From DALYLB01 sp046154695 (GTDB lineage: Bacteria > Acidobacteriota > Blastocatellia > RBC074), in the NCBI GenBank assembly GCA_046154695.1, contig JBJXFI010000436.1:1-14712 (forward strand): a stretch of DNA of 14,712 nucleotides. Direction: 5' to 3'. Below are positions 14,648 to 14,712 of the stretch, one piece after another; position 1 is the first letter of the stretch; the number at the start of each line of letters is the position of its first letter. The position numbers were made by a program, and so were the translations under genes. The notes beneath the pieces were generated by a model, which saw only the letters and a program-made list of their open reading frames with translations, searched no databases and was not told where the DNA came from.

Positions 14648-14712
14648 ATAAACACGAATGTTCACGAATAAAATTTCGGTGGAGGCTTCGATTCGTGAAC
14701 ATTCGTGTTTAT
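14648..14712. repeat. Perfect 22-bp inverted repeat, cut by the window end
   Basis: The arm at 14648-14669 is the exact reverse complement of the arm at 14691-14712, with a 21-nt loop. Each arm contains two tandem copies of a CACGAAT unit. The bases before the left arm (TGGCC) suggest that the stem continues past the window edge. It is A/T-rich, unlike the flanking genes, and lies about 80 nt after fliE. It resembles a dispersed palindromic repeat more than a terminator. Confidence 0.85.

Overview
The window is about 14.7 kb of GC-rich bacterial chromosome. Every supported gene is on the + strand. The flagellar rod genes, the sigma-54 activator logic and the dense two-component signalling point to a motile, Gram-negative-type bacterium. 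Short dispersed palindromes lie between genes, as is common in environmental lineages of the planctomycete/PVC and candidate-phylum type. I cannot name the phylum from this sequence, so that placement is only a guess.

Layout: (1) 1-195, the 3' end of a MetX-type homoserine O-acyltransferase. (2) 237-357, a tRNA-His gene with a clear sigma-70 promoter. (3) 572-2428, an MsbA/ABCB-type ABC exporter, then a perfect 18-bp inverted repeat and a small two-helix membrane protein of the DUF6526 type (2524-2961). (4) 3210-5627, a hexuronate pair: a UxaE-family tagaturonate/fructuronate epimerase and an SDR-type fructuronate reductase (UxuB-like). (5) 5781-9687, three signalling genes: a membrane PAS-GAF-PAS histidine kinase, a stand-alone Rcp1-type receiver, and a receiver fused to a NarX/DegS-type kinase. 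None has a DNA-binding output domain. (6) 9717-10985, a LarA-superfamily nickel-pincer racemase/epimerase, 29 nt behind the last signalling gene. (7) 10986-11814, a long stretch with no convincing gene. (8) 11815-14569, a flagellar block: a sigma-54 activator with a degenerate receiver, then a sigma-54 promoter with exact GG-N10-GC spacing, then flgB, flgC and fliE. (9) 14648-14712, a perfect 22-bp inverted repeat cut by the window edge, downstream of fliE.

The most interesting idea is metabolic. UxaE would make fructuronate from tagaturonate and the SDR would reduce it to D-mannonate. D-mannonate and D-gluconate are C2 epimers, and members of the LarA superfamily include a D-gluconate 2-epimerase. 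The LarA homologue keeps the residues expected for an active nickel-pincer enzyme. It could therefore join hexuronate breakdown to gluconate metabolism without mannonate dehydratase. This is inference from gene content; the signalling genes lie between the two parts. The second well-supported point is the flagellar activator, which has lost its phosphorylation site and sits directly upstream of a sigma-54 promoter it could serve.
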